A program made the position numbers and the translations under genes. 64,000 nucleotides of DNA from positions 434,001 to 498,000 of the forward strand of contig NZ_CP120733.1 of assembly GCF_029542625.1 (NCBI RefSeq), given 5' to 3'. Under the pieces are notes generated by a model. That model had not been told where the DNA came from. It did no database searches and saw only the letters and a program-made list of their open reading frames with translations. Below, one piece after another: positions 1-9,479 of the stretch (position 1 is the stretch's first letter; each line of letters opens with the position of its first letter). The DNA comes from Tepidibacter hydrothermalis. GTDB taxonomy: Bacteria > Bacillota > Clostridia > Peptostreptococcales > Peptostreptococcaceae.

Positions 1-675
1 GCAACTTGTACAACAGCTATTGACTTAAAAGCTTCTGCAATAGTAACATCAACATCTTCTGGTCATACAGCTAGAATGGTATCTAAATTTAGACCACAAG
101 CTCCTATTGTTGCAGCTACTAACTGTGAAAAAGCTATGAGAAGACTTGCTCTTAGTTGGGGAGTATACCCAGTATTAACTGAATCTACAACTTCTACGGA
201 TGAGGTTATAGACAACTCTATTAAGGCTTCACTTGAAGCAGGATATATTAAAAATGGTGAATTAGTAGTTATAACTGCCGGAGTACCTGTTGGAGTAGTT
301 GGAACAACTAACTTAATAAAGGTTCATGTTATTAGTGAAATAATAACTAAGGGAATCGGTATTGGAAGAAATGTTGTAAGTGGAAAAGTTCGTCTAGTTA
401 AAAATGTTTCTGACATAAAGGATAACTTTGATCAAGGTGATATAATAGTTACTACTTTAACTGATGCTGATATGAATGAATATATTGAAAAATCTTCTGC
501 TATAATTACTCAAGAAGGTGGAATTACAAGTCATGCAGCTATAGTAGGACTTAACTTAGAAAAAGCTGTAGTAGTTTCAGCAACAGATATAATGAGTCTT
601 GTAAAAGATGGAGAAACAATTACAGTAGATACTGCTAGCGGAATAATATATAAAGGGAATACAAGAGTTTTATAA
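1..675 (+). CDS. pyk: Pyruvate kinase, C-terminal part (5' end outside window)
   Basis: The reading frame is open from base 1, so the gene is cut by the window edge. Pyruvate kinase makes pyruvate and ATP from phosphoenolpyruvate and ADP in glycolysis. The first ~120 residues match the allosteric C-terminal domain (SSGHTARMVSKFRP, TNCEKAMRRLALSWGVYP, ITAGVPVG). They are followed by an ~85-residue PEP-utilizer swivelling domain with the GGITSHAAIVG phosphohistidine-type motif. This fused domain is typical of Bacilli and Clostridia enzymes. A strong terminator follows directly, so this is the end of its transcription unit. Identification is very secure; only the catalytic barrel is missing because of the window boundary. 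Confidence 0.95.
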   Translation, partial: ATCTTAIDLKASAIVTSTSSGHTARMVSKFRPQAPIVAATNCEKAMRRLALSWGVYPVLTESTTSTDEVIDNSIKASLEAGYIKNGELVVITAGVPVGVVGTTNLIKVHVISEIITKGIGIGRNVVSGKVRLVKNVSDIKDNFDQGDIIVTTLTDADMNEYIEKSSAIITQEGGITSHAAIVGLNLEKAVVVSATDIMSLVKDGETITVDTASGIIYKGNTRVL

Positions 676-680
676 AACAA

Positions 681-706
681 AGCAAGCTTAAGCTTGCTTT
701 TTTTTT
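681..706 (+). terminator. Intrinsic terminator after pyruvate kinase
   Basis: The perfect palindrome AGCAAGCTTAAGCTTGCT is followed by a run of T residues a few bases after the pyk stop codon. Confidence 0.9.
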
Positions 707-857
707 ACGAATTTTTTATGAATTCTTTTATTTTTACTTATTTGTCATAAATTACAATAATAAAAAGTCATAATATTATAAAAAAACAACATGGTTATGA
801 CGATAAATATAATAACTAATTTATTTTAATTTGAAATTATAAATGGAGGATTATGGA

Positions 858-1448
858 ATGACATCAAAAAAAATAAAAGAAGCATCCCTTGAACTTATAG
901 CAGAAAGAGGGTATTGTCAGACAACTCTATCGTTAATAGCAGAACGAGTAGGGATAAAAAAACCCTCTATATATAGTCACTTTCAAAGTAAAGAAGATAT
1001 ATTTTTTTCTATATTAGAAGATGAAACTAAAAACTTAAATATATATATAGAAAACATATATTATGATATAAAAAAATACGAATTAGAAGAAATGTTATAT
1101 TTAATAATATATAAATTTGCGGAGTATTTTAACAATAATATGACTTTGGCAAAGTTTTGGAGCCTGGTTATGTATTTTCCACCATATAGCTTAGAACAAG
1201 AGTTTAAGTTTGACATAACTAAATATAAAATTTACGAATGTATTTATAGAAATATTAAAGAAAAAACAAAAAATAAAAAATTAGATGAAGAAAAAATGAA
1301 AAATATAATGCATTCATATGAAGTAATATTAAGAGGAATTCTTACTATGATTATATATGACAGTGACTTTACTATAGAAAAAATAGATCAAATAATTAAA
1401 GTTTATTTTAATGGAATAAAGAATGAACTAACAGAAAACCTTTCTTAA
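858..1448 (+). CDS. TetR/AcrR family transcriptional regulator
   Basis: A 196-residue one-component regulator. The N-terminal ~50 residues form the TetR helix-turn-helix (ASLELIAERGYCQTTLSLIA followed by KKPSIYSHFQSKEDIF), and the remaining helical part is the ligand-binding and dimerisation domain, with no recognisable ligand specificity. The start is placed at ATG 858 because GGAGG lies 8 bases upstream; an ATG at 843 overlaps that ribosome-binding site. It stands alone, with its own terminator overlapping the stop codon. Its target is not evident; the downstream chemoreceptor is the nearest candidate, but nothing in the sequence proves this. Confidence 0.85.
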   Translation: MTSKKIKEASLELIAERGYCQTTLSLIAERVGIKKPSIYSHFQSKEDIFFSILEDETKNLNIYIENIYYDIKKYELEEMLYLIIYKFAEYFNNNMTLAKFWSLVMYFPPYSLEQEFKFDITKYKIYECIYRNIKEKTKNKKLDEEKMKNIMHSYEVILRGILTMIIYDSDFTIEKIDQIIKVYFNGIKNELTENLS

Positions 1449-1467
1449 ACAATAGAAAGGTTTTTTT
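1439..1467 (+). terminator. Terminator overlapping the TetR stop codon
   Basis: CCTTTCT and AGAAAGG arms flank the stop codon and are followed by seven T residues. Confidence 0.85.
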
Positions 1468-1526
1468 ATACAATTTATGATAAAATGGTATAAAAAGGAT
1501 GGAGACGTAAGGGGGAACTATTATTT

Positions 1527-3521
1527 ATGTGGTTTAATGTAAGAAATAAGATAATGTCTAAATTAACAATAGTATTCATTTTACTTATAAGTATATCTCT
1601 TGGTATTTTAGGTATAACTACATATTATAGAGCTAATTGTATATTAGAAGATACATTAAAAGATACATCTAAACAATTATCCAAGCAAATAGAGGGAAAT
1701 ATTTTAACTATAATAGAAGAAAATCAATTTAATTTAATCCAAATGTCTAGGAACCCTAATATACAGAGATTATCAGAGAATAATTCACTAGAAGCAACAG
1801 TTATAAAAACATTTGAAAGTTTTAAAGATGCTCATATAAGTGTAGACAATATATATATAGTTATGGAAAATAAGAAAACGGTTTCATATCCTGAAAATAA
1901 GTTTGATAAAGATTATGATGCTACTCAGGATATGTGGTATAAAAATACTATTGAGAAGGATAATATTTTTTGGAGTAATCCATATAAGGATAAAAACACA
2001 GGAAATATGATAATGACTATGAGCATCCCAGTATATAATCTTATGAATGAAAATGAGTTCGTAGGTATATTAGGAGTCGATATTTCTATAGATACATTGT
2101 CTAATAAAATCAACGTATTAAAGGTAGGTAAAAAAGGGAAAGCTACATTGATAGACAAAGAGTTGAATATTATAACAGATAAGAAGCAATCTATAAGAGG
2201 TACTAAATTAAAAGATGAAGTATTAGTTAATAATATTAAAAATAAAAAAGAAGATATTCTTGATTTAGATAATAAAATAGTTATGTATAGACCTATAAGA
2301 GGACTTGATTGGACTATTATACTTACTATGTACAAAGATGAGATAACAAATAACAATAAGGTATTGCTTCAAAATATATTAATAGTTGGAATTATATCTA
2401 TATTGATTGCTTTATTTATATCGTATAAATTTTCAAAGAAAATTACAAAACCTATAAATGACTGTCTAGATACTATTGAAAATATGAAAAATGGTGATTT
2501 TAGTACTAGATGTGAGATAAAAAACAATGATGAAATTGCTAAAATAGGAGAAGGATTAAATGATATGTTGGATAATGTATCAGCATTGATAAAAAATACA
2601 CAAAGTGTATGCGAAACAGTCAATATATCATCTCGCGATTTATCCCAAGTAACAAATGCAACTAATTTAGCAGCAGAATCTATATCTTTTACTGTTAATG
2701 AGATAGCTAATGGTTCTATAAGACAAGCTAATGAGGCTGAAAAAGGAGCGAATTTAACTAATAGTTTATCTGATAAGCTTAAAATACTTTTAAGCAATAC
2801 ACACGATATGCTAAAGAGTATAGAACATGTAGAAAAAGCTAATTCAAATAGCTCAAAGGTTATAGATGATCTAAGTATTAGTACTAAACTAAATAATAAA
2901 AATACGGCACAAGCTCAAGAAGCTGTACTTGAATTAAATAAAAAAGCTAAAAATATATCTACTATATTAGATAGTATAACAGCTATAGCTGATCAAACTA
3001 ATTTGTTAGCTCTTAATGCATCTATTGAAGCTGCACGAGCAGGTGAGGCTGGTAGAGGATTTGCAGTAGTTGCAGATGAAATAAGAAAACTTGCAGAAAG
3101 TTCAAATAATGCAGCTGATGATATAAAGAATATATTAGATTATATACAAATAGACAGCGATAATACTGTCAATATAATAAATATACTGGAACAAAGTAAT
3201 TTAAAGCAATCGAGAACTGTGGAATATGTAAACAATTCGTTTAATTCAATAAAGGAATCTACAGATGAAATAATAGAGAAAATAAGGTTTACAGGGGAAT
3301 ACGTTGAATCTCTGAATGAGGACAGATTAAACATAGTTGATACTATACAAAGAATATCTGATATATCAGAAAATGCTTCGGCAGGAGCGCAAGAGGTAAG
3401 CGCATCTATTCATCAACAAGCAGATGATATAGAAAAAGTAGCTAGTTCATCAGATCATTTACAAGAATTATCATCAAAATTAAATAAAGAGATAAGTAAA
3501 TTCAGAATACAAAATTCATAA
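1527..3521 (+). CDS. Methyl-accepting chemotaxis protein with extracellular dCache-type sensor
   Basis: A 664-residue membrane chemoreceptor. TM1 lies at about residues 10-30 and TM2 at about 283-303. Between them is a ~250-residue extracellular region of Cache type (the [19 protein letters not shown] and [11 protein letters not shown] motifs are typical of dCache_1). A HAMP domain follows ([17 protein letters not shown]), then the cytoplasmic signalling domain with the conserved hairpin tip around [20 protein letters not shown]. It would signal to CheA/CheW in the polar array. It is a single-gene unit with a terminator directly downstream. The ligand cannot be read from the sequence; amino acids or organic acids are usual for this sensor class. 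Confidence 0.95.
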   Translation: MWFNVRNKIMSKLTIVFILLISISLGILGITTYYRANCILEDTLKDTSKQLSKQIEGNILTIIEENQFNLIQMSRNPNIQRLSENNSLEATVIKTFESFKDAHISVDNIYIVMENKKTVSYPENKFDKDYDATQDMWYKNTIEKDNIFWSNPYKDKNTGNMIMTMSIPVYNLMNENEFVGILGVDISIDTLSNKINVLKVGKKGKATLIDKELNIITDKKQSIRGTKLKDEVLVNNIKNKKEDILDLDNKIVMYRPIRGLDWTIILTMYKDEITNNNKVLLQNILIVGIISILIALFISYKFSKKITKPINDCLDTIENMKNGDFSTRCEIKNNDEIAKIGEGLNDMLDNVSALIKNTQSVCETVNISSRDLSQVTNATNLAAESISFTVNEIANGSIRQANEAEKGANLTNSLSDKLKILLSNTHDMLKSIEHVEKANSNSSKVIDDLSISTKLNNKNTAQAQEAVLELNKKAKNISTILDSITAIADQTNLLALNASIEAARAGEAGRGFAVVADEIRKLAESSNNAADDIKNILDYIQIDSDNTVNIINILEQSNLKQSRTVEYVNNSFNSIKESTDEIIEKIRFTGEYVESLNEDRLNIVDTIQRISDISENASAGAQEVSASIHQQADDIEKVASSSDHLQELSSKLNKEISKFRIQNS

Positions 3522-3536
3522 TAATTCAAGATATCT

Positions 3537-3565
3537 CCTAGATTGTATACAATCTAGGATTTTCT
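3537..3565 (+). terminator. Terminator after chemoreceptor
   Basis: CCTAGATTG and CAATCTAGG arms around TATA, followed by a T-rich stretch. Confidence 0.8.
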
Positions 3566-3725
3566 TTGTTAAAAAATAAATTCAGAAAACTTTGAAAAAT
3601 CAATTGATTTATATTTTTCAAAATAGTATAATAATTATTAAATATATTAAAGTGTGTATAAACAGTAAAGATTATACATACCATATATATAAACAATTAA
3701 AATGATTAAAGGAGGGAACAGCTAA

Positions 3726-5306
3726 ATGTCAAATTCAAGAGAAAACTGGGGGTCCAAGATAGGACTTATACTAGCTATGGCAGGTAATGCTATTGGACTA
3801 GGAAACTTCTGGAGATTCCCATATCAAGCTGCTAGTAACGGCGGTGGAGCATTCATGATTCCTTATTTTATTGCAATTATTGTACTCGGTATACCTGTAA
3901 TGCTTCTTGAGTGGAACCTAGGTCGTTATGGTGGAAAGTATGGACATGGAACACTTGGACCAATGGTTTATTTACAAGCTAGAGAGGGAACGAAGCCTAG
4001 AAATGCAGCTATAATAGGAGCAGTAGCAGGATCATTTGCTTTTGCGGTAACTCTTCTTGTTAATTCATATTACAATCATATTATAGGTTGGTCACTTGGA
4101 TATGGATTCTTATCATTAACTGGTGGATACTCAGATATGAGTGTTTCAACAGGAGAGGTATTTGTAAATTACATTCAAAATCCATCTATGGTATTTACAT
4201 TTTGGGTAATAGCTCTAGCAGGACTTGCATTTGCAGTTATGCGTGGAGTACAAAAAGGTATAGAAACTTGGGCTAAACTTATGATGCCAGTTCTTTATAC
4301 TTTTGGTATTGTTCTTGCAATAAGATCTTTAACTATGGGAAGTCCAGTTAACCCTGACTGGTCATCTATGAAGGGTCTTAACTTTATATGGAATCCTGAC
4401 TTTTCAACATTTACATGGAAGTCAATAGTTGCAGCAGCAGGTCAAGTATTCTTTACATTATCAGTTGGTATGGGTATTATAGCGAACTATGCTTCTTACT
4501 TAAAGCCTGATGATGATATCATAGTTTCATCACTTGCAACAGTTTCACTTAATGAGTTTGCAGAGGTTATACTTGGAGGAACAGCAGTTATTCCTATAGC
4601 TTATGCATTCATGGGACCTGATGGAATGGGTCAAGGTGTTGGTCTTGCATTTATAGCTCTTCCTAACGTATTTAGAACTATGGGTGGAGGACAATTCGTA
4701 GGAGCTTTATGGTTCTTCTTATTATTCTTCGCAGGATTTACATCAGCAATAGCTATGTACAACTACTTAGTTGCTCTTCTTGAAGAAGATATGGGAGTAG
4801 CTAGAAGTAAGGGTGCATGGATTATATTCGTAGCATATATTATATTAGGTCTACCAGTTGGACTTGAAGGTATAATGACAAATACTGCTGACCTTGCTTA
4901 CTTAACAGAAGTAGATAACTGGATAGGAACGTACTTGCTGGTTGTTCTAGCGGCAGTTGAGGTTGTAGCTTGTGCATGGTTAATGGGAGAAAAAGCTTTA
5001 GTTGAAATGAACAAGGGTGGAATTTGGAAGATTCCTAAGTGGTTCTTTAAACTATTCCATCAAACATTAACTCCTATAACTACATTTGTAATATTAATAT
5101 TCTCTACACTTGACTATATCAAGGCTGGATACTTCAAATTAGTTCCATCGTTTGTTGAAAACACTCCAGTTTTAGTTCCTTGGGTTAATGGAGCAAGATT
5201 TGTTATATTTGCAACATTGGTAGTAGGATTTATGCAATCATATAGATCTATAAAAAGTAAATACGGTAAAGAGCTTTCTGAGAATAAAGTTTCTATCCGT
5301 GTATAA
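3726..5306 (+). CDS. Sodium-dependent neurotransmitter-symporter (SNF/NSS) family transporter
   Basis: A 526-residue polytopic membrane protein with about 12 TM helices. The opening NWGSKIGLILAMAGNAIGLG followed by NFWRFPYQ is the NSS signature, holding the Na+ and substrate-binding unwound TM1. It would import an amino acid with Na+. AAAGGAGG lies just upstream of ATG 3726. The next gene, 16 bases downstream, encodes a tiny single-TM protein like the MetS subunit of MetPS-type methionine/alanine importers, which points to a small neutral amino acid as substrate. The composition is regular host DNA. Confidence 0.95.
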   Translation: MSNSRENWGSKIGLILAMAGNAIGLGNFWRFPYQAASNGGGAFMIPYFIAIIVLGIPVMLLEWNLGRYGGKYGHGTLGPMVYLQAREGTKPRNAAIIGAVAGSFAFAVTLLVNSYYNHIIGWSLGYGFLSLTGGYSDMSVSTGEVFVNYIQNPSMVFTFWVIALAGLAFAVMRGVQKGIETWAKLMMPVLYTFGIVLAIRSLTMGSPVNPDWSSMKGLNFIWNPDFSTFTWKSIVAAAGQVFFTLSVGMGIIANYASYLKPDDDIIVSSLATVSLNEFAEVILGGTAVIPIAYAFMGPDGMGQGVGLAFIALPNVFRTMGGGQFVGALWFFLLFFAGFTSAIAMYNYLVALLEEDMGVARSKGAWIIFVAYIILGLPVGLEGIMTNTADLAYLTEVDNWIGTYLLVVLAAVEVVACAWLMGEKALVEMNKGGIWKIPKWFFKLFHQTLTPITTFVILIFSTLDYIKAGYFKLVPSFVENTPVLVPWVNGARFVIFATLVVGFMQSYRSIKSKYGKELSENKVSIRV

Positions 5307-5322
5307 TTAGGAGGGGTTAATT

Positions 5323-5418
5323 ATGACTGGTGCAGCACTTACTTTTATGCTAACAATATGGACGGTTATACTTGTATGTATAGCAGTTACACTAAAACCT
5401 CTATTAAAGAAAAAGTAG
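5323..5418 (+). CDS. MetS-like small subunit of the Na+/amino-acid importer (31 residues)
   Basis: This short ORF starts at ATG 5323, with AGGAGGGG 8 bases upstream, and reads MTGAALTFMLTIWTVILVCI followed by a short basic tail ending in three lysines. It is one TM helix with a cytoplasmic positive end. Very small proteins of this type (methionine/alanine importer small subunit, MetS) are encoded directly after NSS transporters and are needed for transport in Corynebacterium MetPS. Position, length and topology all fit. A strong terminator follows, so the pair is a two-gene operon. Confidence 0.85.
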   Translation: MTGAALTFMLTIWTVILVCIAVTLKPLLKKK

Positions 5419-5424
5419 ATATAT

Positions 5425-5450
5425 AACCCCACCGATAAGGTGGGGTTTTA
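5425..5450 (+). terminator. Terminator of the transporter operon
   Basis: AACCCCACC and GGTGGGGTT arms with a GATAA loop, then TTT. Confidence 0.95.
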
Positions 5451-5553
5451 AAATACAAGATCAACTTAGTTATTTAAATTATAGTGAAAATATGGTACAA
5501 TGAATTAAGATATTATTCTGAATCTTCTAATAAAAAATTTGGAGGTGAATCTA

Positions 5554-6249
5554 ATGAAAGCTATGACATTAATGAATACATTAGACCAATTAACGGATTT
5601 AACTAAAAGTCTGAAGACTATCAAAGAATCAAGAAAGGAAAAATATATTAGTCAATTAAATAAACTACACAGTCAATATGAAAAATTAGAAATACCTACA
5701 AATTTAAGTGACGTATATGATTCCTTATGTAGTAAAGGAAAAGAACTAGTAAAGGAAATAAAAAATAATAAAAGTGATAAGAAAAATGGAGACAACATAG
5801 AGATATATATTAGATATTTAAAGGCTGCAAAGGCAGATTTTGAAGGTCGTACAGAATATGTAAACAAGTACTATAGATCATTCATATTTACAGCTATATT
5901 ATTTTTAGGATTATCTCCACAGTATTTTGGATTTGTACTTCCAGCAGTATTTTTCGTTCCTATGTATTTGGGAATTAAGGGAGTTAAGAGCAGATCTATA
6001 AATGGACTTTATATGAGTATGTCTTTAGTTCCTGTAGGACTTATGACTTCATTTATATGGATAAGATATGGTGTATATGCAATGGGGAATTATCAAGAAG
6101 CAGTTAATAAAGTTATAATGGATACTGGAAGAAGTTTGGGTACTGCAAAGGCACTAGTTACTGCACCACCAATTCTTGCATGTGTACTACTGTTAGTAGC
6201 AATGACTCAACTTTATAGAGGATATAAAAGCAAGGATTTATTTATATAG
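5554..6249 (+). CDS. Unknown membrane protein with N-terminal coiled coil
   Basis: A 231-residue protein of unknown function. Residues 1-100 are charged, helical and soluble, probably coiled coil. They are followed by three or four hydrophobic segments (FIFTAILFLGLSPQYFGF, VLPAVFFVPMYLGI, YMSMSLVPVGLMTSFIW, PPILACVLLLVAMTQLY). ATG 5554 is chosen because GGAGGTGA lies 7 bases upstream. It is a single gene between two terminators. I do not recognise the family. Confidence 0.7.
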   Translation: MKAMTLMNTLDQLTDLTKSLKTIKESRKEKYISQLNKLHSQYEKLEIPTNLSDVYDSLCSKGKELVKEIKNNKSDKKNGDNIEIYIRYLKAAKADFEGRTEYVNKYYRSFIFTAILFLGLSPQYFGFVLPAVFFVPMYLGIKGVKSRSINGLYMSMSLVPVGLMTSFIWIRYGVYAMGNYQEAVNKVIMDTGRSLGTAKALVTAPPILACVLLLVAMTQLYRGYKSKDLFI

Positions 6250-6270
6250 CAATTATAATATTTATAATAA

Positions 6271-6296
6271 AAGTCTTCTTTTTAGAAGGCTTTTTT
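6271..6296 (+). terminator. Terminator after the unknown membrane protein
   Basis: The arms AAGTCTTCT and AGAAGGCTT are followed by six T residues. Confidence 0.85.
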
Positions 6297-6324
6297 GTAT
6301 GGGGTTATAATGTAGAGGTTAAGC

Positions 6325-6528
6325 AAAAATGAAGGTTATTAAAATAGCGCTCATGTGTTAAATATTTTGAATAAAACTAAGTATTACATCTTATTGAATA
6401 TACTAAAAGTTCTAAACTCCCTTTGGTCAGACAACGAACTTTATTAACGTATATTCAAACGCTGCAATACAAGTTTTATTTCAAAATATTTAAATCATTC
6501 GCTAACATTGTTAATAACCTTCATTTTT
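6325..6528. repeat. Long imperfect inverted repeat (~204 bp), MITE- or structured-RNA-like
   Basis: The stretch begins AAAAATGAAGGTTATT and ends with the reverse complement of the same bases. The two ~100-base halves continue to pair imperfectly toward the centre: AAATATTTTGAATAAAACT on the left has a near-identical counterpart on the right, as does TTGAATATAC. There is no coding potential. It lies in an otherwise empty intergenic region between two terminated chromosomal genes. This is the architecture of a miniature inverted-repeat element or of a folded RNA. I do not recognise a named family. Confidence 0.7.
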
Positions 6529-6683
6529 AAGTGTGTTTATTTTCCATTCTAAGTATTTTTTCTATATAAAAAAGAAAAAATAATAGTTAAGAAAGTTCAT
6601 TCTTTCAGTATATTCTGAGTTGATACATATATTGTTTTTTGGTAATATTAATAGATGATATTTAAATAAGAAGGAGAGACATT

Positions 6684-8048
6684 ATGCTAAATAAAGGTAA
6701 AAAATATGTGGTTGATATAGTTGATATAGGACATACTGGTGTAGGAATAGGAAAGTTTGAAGGATTCACGGTATTTGTTGAAGGTGGAGTTATACAGGAT
6801 AAGATAGAAGTTAAGATAATAAAGTCTAAGAAGAATTATGCAGAAGGCAAGATAGTTAAAGTTATAGAAGAGTCTCCCTTTAGAGTAGATAGAATTTGTT
6901 CGGATAAATTAAAAAGTTGTGGAGGATGTCAAGTGTTACATCTTGATTACCAGAAACAGCTTGATATAAAAACTAATTCAGTTAAAGAAACTGTTAAGAG
7001 AATAGGTAAAATTGAAGGTGTGAAAGTTCATGATACTATAGGAATGGACAATCCTGTTAGATATAGAAATAAGGCTCAGTTTCCAATTGGAAAAATAGGT
7101 AGTGAATCAGTTCTAGGTTTTTATAAGAAAAAAAGCCATGATATAATACCGATGGATAAATGTATAATACAACATGATATAAATGACAAAGTAATAGATG
7201 TGGTTAAAAATTATATAGATAGAAACAATGTGAGTGTATACAATGAAAAAACTCATGAAGGAGTTTTAAGACACTTAGTAACTAAGGTTGGATTCAAGAC
7301 TAAAGAGGTTATGGTTATTCTTGTAGCCAATGATAAGAAAATTCCTAATGTAGATGATCTGGTAAATGATTTAAAAGAGAATATAGATGGTTTTAAGACT
7401 TTAGTTTTAAATGTTAATACTAAAAAAGGTAATGTAATATTAGGAAGAAAAAATAAAGTTTTATATGGAGATGGAATTATACAAGACTATATAGAGGATC
7501 TTAAGTTTAATATATCACCTTTATCGTTCTTCCAAGTAAATCCTATTCAAACTGAAGTTTTATATAATAAGGCTTTAGAGTATGCAAATCTTTCAGGTGA
7601 TGAGAATGTATTTGATATATACTGTGGTATAGGAACTATATCTTTATTCTTAGCTAAAAAAGCTAAAAAAGTATATGGAATAGAAATAGTAGAGGATGCT
7701 ATAGAAGACGCTAAGGTAAATGCTAAGATAAACAATATAGAGAATGTTGAGTTTTATGCAGGAGAAGCTGAAGTGGTAGTTCCTGCGCTTTATGAAGAGG
7801 GAAAGGTTGCAGATGTAGTTGTAGTTGACCCACCTCGTAAAGGTTGTGATGAGAGGGTACTAGATACTATAGTTAGCATGAATCCAAGTAAGGTTGTGTA
7901 TGTTTCTTGTAATCCATCAACTCTTGCAAGAGATTTGGCTTATTTGGATGAGAGAGGATATAAGTGTGAGGAGATTCAACCTGTTGATATGTTCCCTCAT
8001 ACCATGCATGTGGAGACGGTAGTACGACTATGTCGTCAAAACCATTGA
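6684..8048 (+). CDS. rlmD: 23S rRNA (uracil-5-)-methyltransferase, RlmD/RumA family
   Basis: A 454-residue SAM-dependent RNA methyltransferase. It has an N-terminal TRAM RNA-binding domain (residues 1-60) and cysteines of a [4Fe-4S] site (C in FRVDRICSDKLKSCGGC plus a later C). The Rossmann methylase carries FDIYCGIGTISLF, VVVDPPRKGCDER and the catalytic-Cys motif YVSCNPSTLARDL. The family makes m5U in 23S rRNA; the exact position (1939 or 747) cannot be told. The protein ends HVETVV followed by RLCRQNH, and this last part is unusual for the family. The gene's 3' end is a known integration hotspot for ICEs in Gram-positives, and ICE genes begin right after it, so the last few codons are probably element-supplied. 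Confidence 0.92.
   Translation: MLNKGKKYVVDIVDIGHTGVGIGKFEGFTVFVEGGVIQDKIEVKIIKSKKNYAEGKIVKVIEESPFRVDRICSDKLKSCGGCQVLHLDYQKQLDIKTNSVKETVKRIGKIEGVKVHDTIGMDNPVRYRNKAQFPIGKIGSESVLGFYKKKSHDIIPMDKCIIQHDINDKVIDVVKNYIDRNNVSVYNEKTHEGVLRHLVTKVGFKTKEVMVILVANDKKIPNVDDLVNDLKENIDGFKTLVLNVNTKKGNVILGRKNKVLYGDGIIQDYIEDLKFNISPLSFFQVNPIQTEVLYNKALEYANLSGDENVFDIYCGIGTISLFLAKKAKKVYGIEIVEDAIEDAKVNAKINNIENVEFYAGEAEVVVPALYEEGKVADVVVVDPPRKGCDERVLDTIVSMNPSKVVYVSCNPSTLARDLAYLDERGYKCEEIQPVDMFPHTMHVETVVRLCRQNH
8001..8048 (+). other. Probable attL: ICE junction in the 3' end of rlmD
   Basis: The conserved rlmD 3' segment GTGGAGACGGTAGTA (about 8010-8024) is followed by codons (RLCRQNH) that do not look like the normal family C-terminus. 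Everything downstream is mobile-element sequence. The insertion therefore seems to have replaced the final codons while keeping the reading frame. I saw no second copy of this core elsewhere in the window, so the exact crossover is not fixed. Confidence 0.6.
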
Positions 8049-8229
8049 TTTTACTAGTGTTTAAGCAGTTTTGTGATTTCTATTCTTTTAGTAAAAATAG
8101 CGAAAATTATGTTGAAAAAGACCTAAAAAGGAGTATAGAAATAAGAATTGCTATATGATATGGTACGTGGAAACATGTCGGAGAAATAGCAAGAACATAT
8201 TAAAATAGAGTGAAAAATTAATATAGTAA

Positions 8230-8284
8230 ATAGTAAAAAATGACTGAATACTTCGTTGTGAGGAGTTCAGTCATTTTTTACTAT
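8230..8284. terminator. Long bidirectional hairpin terminator at the ICE left end
   Basis: A perfect stem of about 19-21 bp (ATAGTAAAAAATGACTGAA with its complement at 8266-8284) has A and T runs on either side, so it can terminate transcription in both directions. Its right arm overlaps the stop codon of the minus-strand Abi_C gene. It would insulate rlmD from the element. Confidence 0.85.
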
Positions 8285-9147
8285 TTATTATTGAATATAT
8301 TTAGTTGACTTATTACAGCTTTCAATACTTGAAAGCATATTTTGGCAGTATGTAAATCTGGTGAAAATCCTGTACTCATTTGTTGATATGGATGAATATA
8401 GTTTCTAAAGTCTCTTAAAGCATGACTAAATTTTTTTACATCATCTTTCAAAATACCAATTTCATGAGCACTATCTATAAGATTATTTAGAGTCCAATCA
8501 GGAAATTGTTTCACTTTACCATTAGAGTTTTTTGGCGCAGATTTTGAAGTATTAAATTCTTTAGGATTTGATGATGCAGTATTAAGCAACAGTCCCTCAA
8601 GTACACTTCCACACAAAAATATTACTGATAAGGGAGCATTTGAATTAAGACATTTCTTTATTTCTTCCATTCTACTTTCTAAAATTAATTTAACGCTTTG
8701 ATTAATGTCAAGTGTCTCAAATGATATATCAGAAAAATTTTCTTCAAGGAATGCATCTTCATTTATTGTATTATAGGATTCTTTATTTAGCCAATCTACT
8801 TTATTGGCTCTTACAAAAGTAATAGTTTTATCTTTTCTAACTACATTCCATCCATCAAATGCTAGATATTGATTAAAATCTTTAATGAAAGCATCTAATT
8901 CATGAACTCTGTTTACAAAATTTATTGGAGAAAATAGATTTCTAATACATTTATCCAATTCAGGAGTACCATTGATTTTTTTCAGTTTATCATCAGTATA
9001 TACCCACCTAGATGGGAAACCTTGTCCATATGAATCAGAAAATCCTAGTTCGTTAAAAAATTCAACAAGTTCAGACCCTTTTCTATATTGTGTTTCTTCA
9101 TTGATTAGGATTCTAAGTTTTTCTAAAGTTTTTTTATTTAAAATCAC
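8281..9147 (-). CDS. Abi_C-type abortive-infection protein (HEPN-like C-terminus)
   Basis: A 288-residue soluble protein. The C-terminal ~120 residues (ESRMEEIKKCLNSNAPLSVI, LCGSVLEGLLL, LIDSAHEIG, then ALRDFRNYIHPYQQ) match the Abi_C family, a HEPN-like fold seen in phage-abortive-infection proteins; the RNYIHP stretch is the usual polar motif. The N-terminal half is not recognised. The start is GTG 9147, 7-8 bases after AAAGGAG; the longer frame up to 9231 would overlap the upstream repressor gene. It is co-transcribed with the XRE gene (17-base gap), which suggests a repressor/effector or antitoxin/toxin pair. The role in phage defence is inferred from the family. Confidence 0.75.
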   Translation of the reverse strand: MILNKKTLEKLRILINEETQYRKGSELVEFFNELGFSDSYGQGFPSRWVYTDDKLKKINGTPELDKCIRNLFSPINFVNRVHELDAFIKDFNQYLAFDGWNVVRKDKTITFVRANKVDWLNKESYNTINEDAFLEENFSDISFETLDINQSVKLILESRMEEIKKCLNSNAPLSVIFLCGSVLEGLLLNTASSNPKEFNTSKSAPKNSNGKVKQFPDWTLNNLIDSAHEIGILKDDVKKFSHALRDFRNYIHPYQQMSTGFSPDLHTAKICFQVLKAVISQLNIFNNK

Positions 9148-9166
9148 AAAATTATCTCCTTTCGAT

Positions 9167-9382
9167 TTATAGCTTATATCCATCCTTATCCACAAAATAC
9201 CCTTCAAATTCACATCCCAAAGCTTCAGCAATCTCTTCTAATTCTTTAGTAGAAAAATTATCCCGCTTAAACTTATTAGCTAGATTTTGATTTGAAGTTC
9301 CTATTCTGCGACTTAGCTCAACAATTGTAACATTTTTTCTCTTTAATAAAATACGGAGTTTTTCACCCATAGTAAGCTTCAT
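9167..9382 (-). CDS. Small XRE-family repressor
   Basis: A 71-residue protein that is essentially one helix-turn-helix (KLRILLKRKNVTIVELSRRI, then GTSNQNLANKFKR) of the XRE/Cro type. ATG 9382 is preceded by GGCAGGTG. It is transcribed divergently from parA, and near-identical operator-like sequences lie inside both promoters. It therefore most likely represses itself, the following Abi_C gene, and the ICE parAB/transfer backbone. Confidence 0.85.
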   Translation of the reverse strand: MKLTMGEKLRILLKRKNVTIVELSRRIGTSNQNLANKFKRDNFSTKELEEIAEALGCEFEGYFVDKDGYKL

Positions 9383-9404
9383 TTTTATCACCTGCCTAAA
9401 GAAT

Positions 9405-9433
9405 ATAATACACTATAGAGTGAATTATATCAA
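9405..9433 (-). promoter_or_regulatory. Promoter of the XRE-Abi_C operon with operator in the spacer
   Basis: Read on the minus strand, TTGATA is separated by 17 bases from TATTAT. The near-palindrome CACTATAGAGTG (9411-9422) lies inside the spacer, where a bound repressor would block polymerase. The motif ACTATAGAGTGAATTAT recurs at the parA promoter. Confidence 0.75.
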
Positions 9434-9479
9434 TTTGTATCTGGAAACTTAATTTTAAACCTTAAAATTTGACGAAACA

